From Pseudomonas sp. (GTDB lineage Bacteria; Pseudomonadota; Gammaproteobacteria; Pseudomonadales; Pseudomonadaceae), in NCBI GenBank assembly GCA_030654635.1, contig JAURXE010000443.1, forward strand, positions 1 through 5,773: 5,773 nucleotides of DNA, in the 5' to 3' direction. Made by a program: the position numbers and the translations under genes. The notes beneath the pieces were generated by a model, which did no database searches, was not told the origin of the DNA, and saw only the letters and a program-made list of their open reading frames with translations. Positions 1 through 5,037 of the stretch are shown in pieces (positions within the stretch are counted from its first letter, which is position 1; each line of letters opens with the position of its first letter).

Positions 1-84
1 CGCACCGATCTAACCCTGAAGATTCGCCTCAACCAGGCCAGCAGCGGGATTGATCCACAACTCAATGTGCTGCGCGACAGCTAG
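1..84 (+). CDS. C-terminal end of an unidentified protein (5'-truncated by window edge)
   Basis: Reading from base 1 in frame 1 gives 27 sense codons and a TAG stop at 82-84. The other two forward frames hit stops within about 50 bases. The peptide begins RTDLTLKIRLNQ and ends PQLNVLRDS. The alternating polar/hydrophobic TDLTLKIRLN stretch looks like a beta strand, but no family can be named from so little. The codons are GC-rich at third positions like the neighbouring genes. The following GC-rich hairpin (114-150) fits with this being a gene end. It could still be a chance open frame, since only 84 bases are visible. Confidence 0.4.
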   Translation, partial: RTDLTLKIRLNQASSGIDPQLNVLRDS

Positions 85-113
85 CGTCCGGCACATCCGT
101 GCCCAATAGCGCC

Positions 114-150
114 GGCGCCGCCTGGGGTAAATAGTCTCACCCCGCGCGCC
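114..150 (+). terminator. GC-rich hairpin, possible terminator of the gene ending at 84
   Basis: GGCGC at 114-118 pairs with GCGCC at 146-150. GGGGT at 124-128 pairs with ACCCC at 139-143. The two stems are separated by an internal loop (119-122 against 145) and the apical loop is 10 nt. It starts 30 bases after the stop codon at 84. No T-run follows, so it is not a textbook intrinsic terminator. It may protect a 3' end or need help to terminate. Confidence 0.35.
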
Positions 151-190
151 GTTGGCGTTCACTGAGCCATGTTCTGGTTAGGTGTTTTGC

Positions 191-231
191 GCCGGACTGT
201 GCGCTCCTGCTGAGTCCGGCCGACGAATCGG
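191..231 (+). promoter_or_regulatory. Two adjacent hairpins in the leader of the AraC-type gene
   Basis: GCCGGACT (191-198) and AGTCCGGC (213-220) form a perfect 8-bp inverted repeat with a 14-nt spacer. Immediately next to it, CCGA (220-223) and TCGG (228-231) close on a CGAA tetraloop and share base 220 with the larger stem. The structure lies 63-103 bases before the ATG at 294. It could be an RNA leader structure or a protein-binding dyad. Which depends on the transcription start, which I cannot place with confidence: no good -35/-10 pair is visible. Confidence 0.4.
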
Positions 232-293
232 TCTGCAACAGGTAACGGGTACAGAAGCTTTCGCTATGCCGCCGGCTTGGGCATCATCAACGC

Positions 294-1325
294 ATGCCAT
301 CCTCAACTCACGATCTCAACCTTGCCTCAGTCAGCGCCAGCCTGACCCAAGCCGTGCTGCACGCCGCCGTGCGCCTGGGCTTGCAGCGCGCGCAGTTGCT
401 GACTGCCTGCGGTTTGAGCAACGCCAGCCTCGACAACCCCGACGCCCGCGTGCCGCTGCTCAACCAGCAAGCTTTGTGGGCGGCCATCCAGCGTCAACTC
501 GACGGGGTTGAGGCCGGCCTGCTGATCGGCCAGGCCCTAGCACCCGGACAATTCAGCGTGCTCGGCTACTTGTTGCAAAGCAGCCCGACCCTCGCTGCGG
601 CGTTACAGGCCGTGCAGCGCTATCAACGGCTGGCCGGCGAGGGTGGTGAAGTCAGCCTGCAGCTCGACGGCGAACGTCTGTGGCTGGTCTATCAAGCCCT
701 ACACCCCGAACAGCCGGCCACCCGCGCCCGGGTGCTGGCCTTGATGGCGTTTTGGCAAAGTTTGATGGCCCCGCTGCTGGCGGACTTTCACCTGCTCGGC
801 GCGCGCTTTATGCACCCGCAGCCGGCCGACCTGCAGGCTTACCAAGAAGTTTTTGCTTGCCCGCTGCAGTTCGCCGCCAGCGACTATGCCCTGGCTCTGC
901 CCAGCGCCTTGCTCGAGGCGCCGCTGGCACAAGCCAATCTACCGCTGCAAAACCTCCTGCGTGAACATGCCGAAGCCTTGCTGGCACGGCTGCCCAGCGA
1001 AAGCCTCAGCGCCCGCGTGGTCGCCCTGCTGAGCGCCCAACTGAGCCAGGGCGAGCCCGACCGCAGCAAGCTCGCACAAGCCTTGCAGCTCAGCGAACGA
1101 ACCCTGCAACGACGCCTGGCCGAAGAAGGCAGCAGCTACCAGCAATTGCTCAACGACAGCCGCCGGCAGCTGGCCGAGGGTTATTTGCGCGACAGCCAAC
1201 TGCCGGCGGCAGAAATCGCCTTGCTGCTTGGCTACTCCGAACCCAGCGTGTTCTTTCGCGCCTTTCGCCAATGGAGCGGCCTGACCCCCGGCGAATACCG
1301 TAGCCGTCACCACCCCCAACGCTAA
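294..1325 (+). CDS. AraC-family transcriptional regulator with arabinose-binding-type N-terminal domain
   Basis: A 343-aa DNA-binding regulator. Residues about 18-205 resemble the all-alpha sensing/dimerisation domain of the PF12625-type AraC subfamily (cues: LGLQRAQLLTACGL, PGQFSVLGYLLQSSPTL, RVLALMAFWQSL). The C-terminal AraC DNA-binding domain spans about 240-336. Its first helix-turn-helix contains LAQALQLSERTLQRRL (260-275). The second contains LGYSEPSVFFRAFRQWSGLTPGEYR, split here as LGYSEPSVFFRAF (312-324) and SGLTPGEYR (328-336). Length is normal for the subfamily. ATG 294 is the first possible start after an in-frame stop at 243-245, but no Shine-Dalgarno precedes it (upstream bases GGCATCATCAACGC), so translation is probably weak or unusual. 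Subfamily members commonly control catabolic or virulence genes and usually sit beside their targets. No enzyme gene is visible here, so a target may lie left of the window. Ligand unknown. Confidence 0.93.
   Translation: MPSSTHDLNLASVSASLTQAVLHAAVRLGLQRAQLLTACGLSNASLDNPDARVPLLNQQALWAAIQRQLDGVEAGLLIGQALAPGQFSVLGYLLQSSPTLAAALQAVQRYQRLAGEGGEVSLQLDGERLWLVYQALHPEQPATRARVLALMAFWQSLMAPLLADFHLLGARFMHPQPADLQAYQEVFACPLQFAASDYALALPSALLEAPLAQANLPLQNLLREHAEALLARLPSESLSARVVALLSAQLSQGEPDRSKLAQALQLSERTLQRRLAEEGSSYQQLLNDSRRQLAEGYLRDSQLPAAEIALLLGYSEPSVFFRAFRQWSGLTPGEYRSRHHPQR
1066..1116 (+). repeat. Parent copy of a 51-bp diverged direct repeat (partner at 2324-2374)
   Basis: This part of the AraC gene, encoding K259-R274 of the first helix-turn-helix, matches 2324-2374 at 46 of 51 positions by direct alignment, offset 1258 bases. 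The two copies flank the LysR gene in direct orientation. Similarity stops sharply on both sides. Confidence 0.85.
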
Positions 1326-1355
1326 GTGGCCCGAACCCAGGCGCGGCCAGCAGTC

Positions 1356-1406
1356 TTTTGCGCTAAACATGGATAAGATCGAGCCAATCTTGCTTAAGGC
1401 GCAAAA
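1356..1406 (+). promoter_or_regulatory. Inverted repeat bracketing the region upstream of the LysR gene
   Basis: TTTTGCGC (1356-1363) is the exact reverse complement of GCGCAAAA (1399-1406). The match continues inward as TAA (1364-1366) against TTA (1394-1396) across a 2-nt bulge. The right arm abuts the ATG at 1407, and the likely Shine-Dalgarno AAGG (1396-1399) lies in and beside it. In DNA the two half-sites, about 43 bp centre to centre, could be an autoregulatory LysR operator. In RNA the stem could hide the ribosome binding site if transcription starts at or before 1356. An AT-rich stretch GGATAAGATC between the arms could contribute to a -10 element, but this is weak. Confidence 0.45.
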
Positions 1407-2306
1407 ATGAAAGCCAATTCCGATGAGCTTCTGGTGTTTGTCAGCGTGATCGAGTGCGGCTCCATCAGCGCCGCCGCCGTGCAACTGGGCACCGCCGCCT
1501 CGGCGGTCAGCCGTACCCTGAGCAAACTGGAAGCGCGCTTTCAGACCACCCTAATCAACCGCACCACCCGGCGCATGGAGCTGAGTGAGGAAGGCCGGCT
1601 GTTTCTTGGCCGCGCCCGGCGAGTACTGCACGAACTGGAGCAACTCGAAGAAGACCTGGCCCTGCGCCGTTCCAGCCCCAGCGGCCGCCTGCGCATCGAC
1701 GCCGCCACGCCCTTTATGTTGCACGCGATCCTGCCGCACATCGGCGAGTTCCGCAGGCTCTACCCGCAGATCCAGCTGGAGCTGAACAGCAACGAGCAAT
1801 TTATCGACCTGCTGGAACAACGCACCGACATCGCCATTCGCATCGGCACCCTTAACGACTCGACCCTGCATGCCCGTGCGCTGGGCTTCGGTCAGCAGCA
1901 TCTGGTCGCCAGCCCGGAATATCTGGCCAGCCACGGCACGCCGCAAAACGTGGCGGATCTGGCGCAGCACAGCCTGCTCGGTTTTACCCAGCCCTCGGTA
2001 CTCAATCGTTGGCCCTTGCTGCATGCCGAGGGCGACCGCTTGGCAATCCAGCCGAGCGTGGCAGCCTCCAGTGGCGAAACCCTGCGCCAACTGGCCATCG
2101 ACGGCCAGGGCATTGCCTGCCTGACGGGTTTTCTGGTTGGCCCGGATATCGCCGCCGGGCGCCTGCAAACCATGCTGGCCGACCGCCTGAGCAACGCTTG
2201 CCTGCCGATTCACGCGGTGTACTACCGCAACAGCGAACTGGCCCTACGCATTCGCTGCTTTCTCGACTTTATCGAAGCCCGCCTGACTGAAATGCCAGTG
2301 CTGTGA
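1407..2306 (+). CDS. LysR-family transcriptional regulator, YafC-like
   Basis: A 299-aa LysR-type regulator, the usual length. The N-terminal winged HTH runs over about 5-62, with SISAAAVQLGTAASAVSRTL (19-38) as the helix-turn-helix, then NRTTRRMELSEEG (51-63). A linker helix covers about 66-88, and the effector-binding domain starts around LRIDAATP (95-102). Specific similarities to what I remember of E. coli YafC are the LRIDAATP motif, a GFT-P-LN-WP segment, SSGETLRQL followed by GxGIACL, and AVYY near the C-terminus. It therefore belongs to the YafC/DmlR-like branch. Start ATG 1407 has AAGG about 7 nt upstream and puts the HTH in its normal place. The gene follows the AraC gene by 81 bp on the same strand and converges with the lipoprotein gene. 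LysR regulators often act on a divergent neighbour, but there is none here. Effector and targets are unknown. Confidence 0.94.
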   Translation: MKANSDELLVFVSVIECGSISAAAVQLGTAASAVSRTLSKLEARFQTTLINRTTRRMELSEEGRLFLGRARRVLHELEQLEEDLALRRSSPSGRLRIDAATPFMLHAILPHIGEFRRLYPQIQLELNSNEQFIDLLEQRTDIAIRIGTLNDSTLHARALGFGQQHLVASPEYLASHGTPQNVADLAQHSLLGFTQPSVLNRWPLLHAEGDRLAIQPSVAASSGETLRQLAIDGQGIACLTGFLVGPDIAAGRLQTMLADRLSNACLPIHAVYYRNSELALRIRCFLDFIEARLTEMPVL

Positions 2307-2309
2307 GCC

Positions 2310-2335
2310 GGGCGCGGCACGGTGCAAGCTCGCCC
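2310..2335. terminator. Weak hairpin between convergent genes, doubtful terminator
   Basis: GGGCG (2310-2314) pairs with CGCCC (2331-2335), with a small inner GCA/TGC stem (2317-2319 with 2323-2325). It lies directly after the LysR stop and could end the LysR transcript or that of the oppositely oriented lipoprotein gene. It has no T-run and overlaps the AraC-like relic, so the pairing may be incidental. Confidence 0.2.
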
Positions 2336-2374
2336 AAGCCTTGCAGTTCAGCGAAAGGGCCCTGCAACGACGCC
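2324..2374 (+). pseudogene. Relic of a second AraC-type HTH coding region
   Basis: Read in the frame starting at 2326, this encodes KLAQALQFSERALQRR, 16 codons matching residues 259-274 of the AraC protein except L266F and T270A. At DNA level 46 of 51 bases match 1066-1116. Three of the five differences are silent, including CGA to AGG, which needs two changes for the same arginine. That pattern suggests the copy diverged as a functional coding sequence, such as a paralogous AraC gene, before being lost. The frame does not continue as AraC-like sequence on either side. The fragment starts 17 bp after the LysR stop and ends 1 bp before the stop codon of the minus-strand lipoprotein gene. No start codon or complete product is possible. 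Confidence 0.75.
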
Positions 2375-2375
2375 C

Positions 2376-2684
2376 TCAGCTTTCGATCGTAGTACTCACC
2401 GGTGCGACAGGCTTGGCCGCCTCGGGCGCATCCGCCGGGAGCGGCTCGTTGCTCGCCGGCGGCGGCTGGTCGATCCAGGTTTCGGCGGATTTTTGCGCCT
2501 GATCGAGCTTTTCATTGAGCGTAATCACCGACTCTTTGAGGGTTTCCTGAGCCATCTGTTTGGCGCTTTGTTCGGCCTTGGCGGCCAGCTCACGGCCGGC
2601 TTGCTCGGCCATGTCGCAGCCACTCAAGCCCACGGCCAAAGCCGTAAAAACGGCAGATACAGCCAGAAATTTCGCTAGTTTCAT
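2376..2684 (-). CDS. Small predicted lipoprotein, coiled-coil-like, function unknown
   Basis: A 102-aa protein with a type II signal peptide: basic MKLAK, hydrophobic core FLAVSAVFTALAVG, and lipobox LSGC at 20-23 with Cys23 as lipidation site. The mature part is about 80 aa. Residues 25-70 are Ala/Glu/Lys/Gln-rich and amphipathic-helical (AEQAGRELAAKAEQSAK onward). Residues 73-97 are Pro/Ala-rich and probably disordered. Asp24 at position +2 would signal inner-membrane retention under the E. coli Lol rule, which is less reliable in Pseudomonas. I chose ATG at 2684 because GGAG lies 7 nt upstream and the signal peptide begins there. A longer frame from 2750 would place 22 non-signal residues in front and read through the intergenic hairpin. 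It lies 62 nt downstream of alx/terC on the same strand and may be co-transcribed by read-through. I do not recognise the family. Confidence 0.82.
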   Translation of the reverse strand: MKLAKFLAVSAVFTALAVGLSGCDMAEQAGRELAAKAEQSAKQMAQETLKESVITLNEKLDQAQKSAETWIDQPPPASNEPLPADAPEAAKPVAPVSTTIES

Positions 2685-2708
2685 TGATATTCTCCAAACT
2701 TTGGGTGA

Positions 2709-2741
2709 GCCCGGCGCAGCTACACATGCACTGCGCCGGGC
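2709..2741 (-). terminator. Perfect 11-bp GC-rich hairpin between alx/terC and the lipoprotein gene
   Basis: GCCCGGCGCAG (2709-2719) and CTGCGCCGGGC (2731-2741) are perfect reverse complements around an 11-nt loop. On the minus strand the stem begins 5 nt after the TGA of alx/terC (2747-2749) and ends 24 nt before the lipoprotein ATG. The stability and position suggest a terminator or an RNA-stability element that sets different levels of the two genes. No U-run follows on either strand, so I do not call it a canonical intrinsic terminator. Confidence 0.55.
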
Positions 2742-2746
2742 AGTAT

Positions 2747-3748
2747 TCATTTGCTTGGCTGATCATCCAGCAGCGGGCCTTGATTGCGCGTCTTGTACAG
2801 CGACAGCAGTACGCCACCGATCAACAGACCCAAGGTCACGCTCAGCGAAATCACCGGCGGGATCTTGCCGATAATGCCGACCAGGAAGATCTTCGCGCCG
2901 ATAAACACCAGCACCAACGCCAGGGCGTACTTCAGGTAGGCGAAGCGGTGAATCATCGCCGCCAGGGCGAAGTACAGGGCTCGCAGGCCAAGGATGGCGA
3001 AGATGTTCGAGGTGTAGACGATGAACGGATCCTGGGTGATGGCGAAGATCGCCGGCACGCTGTCGATGGCGAACACCAGGTCGGCGCACTCGATCAGGAT
3101 CAGGGCCAGGAACAGCGGCGTCACCCACAACACGGTCTTGCCCGAGGCATCCGGTTGACGCACGAAGAAGCGCTGCTCATGCAGGCGATCGGTAACGCGC
3201 AGATGACCACGCAGCCACTTAACCAGGAAGTTGTCTTCCAGATTCGGATGCTCATCGAGCTTGGAGAACAGCATCTTCACCCCGGTAAGGGCGAGGAACG
3301 CGCCAAACACGTAGAGAATCCAGCTGAATTCGTGGATCAGCGCAGCGCCCAAGCTAATCATGATGGCGCGCAGCACCAGCACACCCATGATCCCCCAGAA
3401 CAGCACCTTGTGCTGGTACTGACGTGGGATGGCCAGGAAGCTGAAGATCATCGCCATGAGGAACACGTTGTCCATCGACAGCGATTTTTCGATCAGAAAG
3501 CCGGTGTAGAAGTCCATGCCGGCGTCGCCGCCTTTCTGCACCCACACCCAAAGGCCGAACAGCAAGCCGGCGCTGATATAGCCAGCCGACAGCCAGAGAC
3601 TTTCTTTAACGCCAATTTCGTGATTGTCGCGGTGCAGGACGCCGAGGTCGAAGCTCAGCAAAGCGATGACTACGCTGATGAACACCAGCCACAGCCAGAC
3701 AGCGGTGCCGAGAAACTCGGCCATAAAAAACGGTTGTAGAGCCTCCAT
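2747..3748 (-). CDS. alx: TerC-family integral membrane protein, Alx-like (manganese-linked)
   Basis: A 333-aa inner-membrane protein of the TerC family (PF03741). Hydrophobic segments lie at about 13-34, 50-70, 94-108, 114-135, 140-160, 207-228, 244-264, 272-292 and 298-317. Conserved acidic membrane motifs are present: FDLGV (D34), IEKSLSMDNVF (E87, D93, N94) and ECADLVFAIDSVPAI (E220, D223, D229). The central KWLRGHLRVTD and FFVR segments and DPFIVYTSNIFAILGLRA (240-257) match E. coli Alx as I remember it, so Alx/YgjT-type is favoured over the shorter YgdQ/YoaE types. Alx has been linked to Mn export and alkaline pH in E. coli, and other TerC members to Mn export and metallation of secreted enzymes. 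A tellurite-resistance role is not implied without the ter gene set. The start at 3748 has AGGAGG 5 nt upstream; the internal Met9 has none. The gene is divergent from the DUF318 permease. The exact substrate is inferred. Confidence 0.92.
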   Translation of the reverse strand: MEALQPFFMAEFLGTAVWLWLVFISVVIALLSFDLGVLHRDNHEIGVKESLWLSAGYISAGLLFGLWVWVQKGGDAGMDFYTGFLIEKSLSMDNVFLMAMIFSFLAIPRQYQHKVLFWGIMGVLVLRAIMISLGAALIHEFSWILYVFGAFLALTGVKMLFSKLDEHPNLEDNFLVKWLRGHLRVTDRLHEQRFFVRQPDASGKTVLWVTPLFLALILIECADLVFAIDSVPAIFAITQDPFIVYTSNIFAILGLRALYFALAAMIHRFAYLKYALALVLVFIGAKIFLVGIIGKIPPVISLSVTLGLLIGGVLLSLYKTRNQGPLLDDQPSK

Positions 3749-3753
3749 GAGCC

Positions 3754-3789
3754 CCTCCTAAGTCGAAGTTGTACAAACTGTAACTCCGA
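3754..3789 (-). promoter_or_regulatory. Strong RBS and adjacent leader hairpin of alx/terC
   Basis: On the minus strand AGGAGG (3759-3754) stands 5 nt before the ATG. Directly upstream, arms 3782-3789 and 3763-3770 (plus-strand AACTCCGA and TCGAAGTT) pair at 7 of 8 positions plus one possible G-U, around an 11-nt loop that holds the palindrome TTGTACAA (3769-3776 including arm bases). The stem ends 3 nt before the Shine-Dalgarno, so it could affect translation. I do not recognise the GGGGAGUA core of the yybP-ykoY manganese riboswitch that precedes alx in E. coli. Confidence 0.35.
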
Positions 3790-3869
3790 CATCACGGGGT
3801 TAACCGCCAGAGGGGCCCGGTGTTACCCAGCCACCTTACAAAGCCGCAGAACAACACTCAACCAAACAG

Positions 3870-3881
3870 ACTTTGCAAAGT
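3870..3881. promoter_or_regulatory. Perfect 12-bp palindrome, candidate operator
   Basis: ACTTTGCAAAGT is fully self-complementary. It lies 122 bp from the alx/terC start and 143 bp from the permease start, near the centre of the divergent region, where a regulator could act on either gene. No matching second copy was found by eye, and the binding protein is unknown. Confidence 0.35.
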
Positions 3882-3922
3882 ATTTCCCCGGCCGGCAGTC
3901 CACGCCTGCTCACAATAGGCAC

Positions 3923-3932
3923 TCACCGGTGA
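3923..3932. promoter_or_regulatory. Perfect 10-bp palindrome, candidate operator
   Basis: TCACCGGTGA is fully self-complementary and lies 91 bp upstream of the permease ATG. A dyad this size is compatible with a dimeric repressor or activator site, but palindromes of 10 bp are common by chance in GC-rich DNA. Confidence 0.25.
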
Positions 3933-4023
3933 TGTTCTCGCGCCACAGCGGCGGCTGACCTGTATCAAGGGCTGCAACGCGGCAGCGACTAGACTGCAGA
4001 CATCCATCAAGGAGAGCAGCGCA

Positions 4024-5019
4024 ATGTTGGAAGTGTTCAGCCAGTTAGCCGACTTGCTGGTGTACGACCTCGGCGGCCTGACGGCGCAAAGCAAGCTGGG
4101 CGATGCGCTGCATTTCTTTGTCGAAGACACCAGCAAGATCTTCGTGCTGTTGCTGGTGATGATCTACGCCATCGCCCTGGTCCGTGCCGGCCTCGATGTG
4201 CAGCGTATCCGTGCCTATCTGCAACAACGCCGGCGGGCCAGCGGTTACCTGTTCGGCGCCACTTTTGGCGCGATCACGCCGTTCTGTTCCTGTTCGAGCA
4301 TTCCGCTGTTTCTCGGCTTTACCAGCGCGCGGATTCCGCTCGGGATCAGCATGGCGTTTCTGATCACCTCGCCGCTGATCAACGAGGTGGCGGTGGTCAT
4401 GCTCGCCAGCCTGCTGGGCTGGAAATTCACCCTGATCTATATCTTCATCGGCATGAGTGTCGGCATGCTCGGCGGCTGGCTGCTGGATGCCCTACGCGCC
4501 GAACGCTGGCTGGCACCCTTTATTCTCGAGGCGCAGGCGGCTGCCGAAGCCCAGGCCGAACAACCGCTAGCCCCGGCAGCCAAACTCAGCCTGGCGCAAC
4601 GGCATGCCTTCGCCAAAGCCGAGACCCTGGATATTTTTGGCCGGGTCTGGAAGTGGGTAATCATCGGCGTCGGCCTGGGCGCCGGCTTGCACGGTTTCGT
4701 CCCGGATGGCTGGATCGCTGCGAACCTCGGCGGCGGTCAGTGGTGGTCGGTGCCGATTGCGGTGCTGGTGGGGATTCCGCTGTATTCGAATGCCACCGGG
4801 GTGATCCCGGTGATGCAGGGGCTGCTGATCAAAGGCCTGCCGCTGGGCACCACCCTGGCGTTTTGCATGAGCACTGTAGCGGCCAGTTTTCCCGAGTTCA
4901 TTCTGCTCAAACAGGTGATGCAGTTGCGCTTGCTGGCGTTGCTGTTTGCCTTGCTGCTAGTGGCCTTCACCCTGGTCGGCTGGTTGTTCAATGCCATCGG
5001 CCCATGGATTCTTAATTAA
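4024..5019 (+). CDS. DUF318/ArsP_1-family permease with TPFCSCSS motif
   Basis: A 331-aa polytopic inner-membrane protein of the PF03773 permease family, which includes YraQ and the trivalent organoarsenical exporter ArsP. Hydrophobic segments lie at about 38-55, 75-100, 106-130, 134-155, 207-224, 240-255, 273-290 and 302-325. The first half has TPFCSCSSIPLFLGF (85-99, with Cys88 and Cys90) and FLITSPLINEVAVV. The second half has a related but cysteine-free GIPLYSNATGVIPV (250-263) and AFCMSTVAASFPE (Cys281), suggesting an internal two-fold repeat. An Ala/Glu-rich loop (about 168-200) joins the halves. Cysteine pairs like CSC in a membrane segment suggest soft-metal, metalloid or thiol chemistry, but the substrate is unknown. 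ATG 4024 has AAGGAG about 9 nt upstream. The stop is 18 nt before the thioredoxin-like gene, indicating an operon. No ArsR regulator, often seen beside such permeases, is present in the window. Confidence 0.9.
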   Translation: MLEVFSQLADLLVYDLGGLTAQSKLGDALHFFVEDTSKIFVLLLVMIYAIALVRAGLDVQRIRAYLQQRRRASGYLFGATFGAITPFCSCSSIPLFLGFTSARIPLGISMAFLITSPLINEVAVVMLASLLGWKFTLIYIFIGMSVGMLGGWLLDALRAERWLAPFILEAQAAAEAQAEQPLAPAAKLSLAQRHAFAKAETLDIFGRVWKWVIIGVGLGAGLHGFVPDGWIAANLGGGQWWSVPIAVLVGIPLYSNATGVIPVMQGLLIKGLPLGTTLAFCMSTVAASFPEFILLKQVMQLRLLALLFALLLVAFTLVGWLFNAIGPWILN

Positions 5020-5037
5020 TCAACCACGGTGATAAAT

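Larger units (their letters stand above)
3749..4023. other. Divergent intergenic region between alx/terC and the permease gene
   Basis: These 275 bp must hold the promoters of both alx/terC (minus) and the permease operon (plus). Visible structure: TTGTACAA (3769-3776), GGTTAACC (3798-3805), ACTTTGCAAAGT (3870-3881), CCGGCCGG (3888-3895), TCACCGGTGA (3923-3932), and a GCTGC/GCAGC dyad (3971-3975 with 3982-3986). A poor candidate minus-strand promoter is TTGAGT (3861-3856) with TGTAAG (3840-3835), but its 15-bp spacing is short. No convincing plus-strand sigma-70 promoter was found. No open frame here looks like a gene. Confidence 0.6.

Noticed and set aside
182..511. 109-aa plus-strand open frame overlapping the AraC start
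   Set aside because: Its Arg/Pro/Ala-rich sequence is typical of an out-of-frame GC-rich reading. It runs through the leader hairpins and overlaps the AraC gene.
939..1484. 181-aa minus-strand open frame across the AraC/LysR junction
   Set aside because: It is antisense to two confident regulator genes, spans their intergenic region, shows no family motif, and is explained by high GC.
1551..2213. 220-aa minus-strand open frame inside the LysR gene
   Set aside because: Antisense shadow of a strongly supported LysR coding region, with no recognisable domain.
1066..2374. Mobile element bounded by the 51-bp direct repeats
   Set aside because: The repeats lie within or derive from coding sequence, no transposase or terminal inverted repeats are present, and the enclosed DNA is an ordinary LysR gene.
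2685..2750. N-terminal extension of the lipoprotein to an upstream ATG at 2750
   Set aside because: It would read through the 11-bp hairpin and put 22 residues before a perfect signal peptide. GGAG precedes the ATG at 2684.
2684..3739. 351-aa plus-strand open frame opposite alx/terC
   Set aside because: Its His/Gln/Glu-rich composition is what antisense reading of a membrane-protein gene gives. The minus strand encodes an unmistakable TerC protein with a strong ribosome binding site.
2747..3748. Tellurite resistance determinant
   Set aside because: The TerC name is historical. No terB, terD, terE or terZ neighbours are present, and sequence cues point to the Alx branch.
5012..5021. TAATTAATC shared between the permease end and the MarR upstream region (about 5760-5768) as a common MarR operator
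   Set aside because: Only nine AT-rich bases, one copy includes the permease stop codon, and that copy is not in a promoter.
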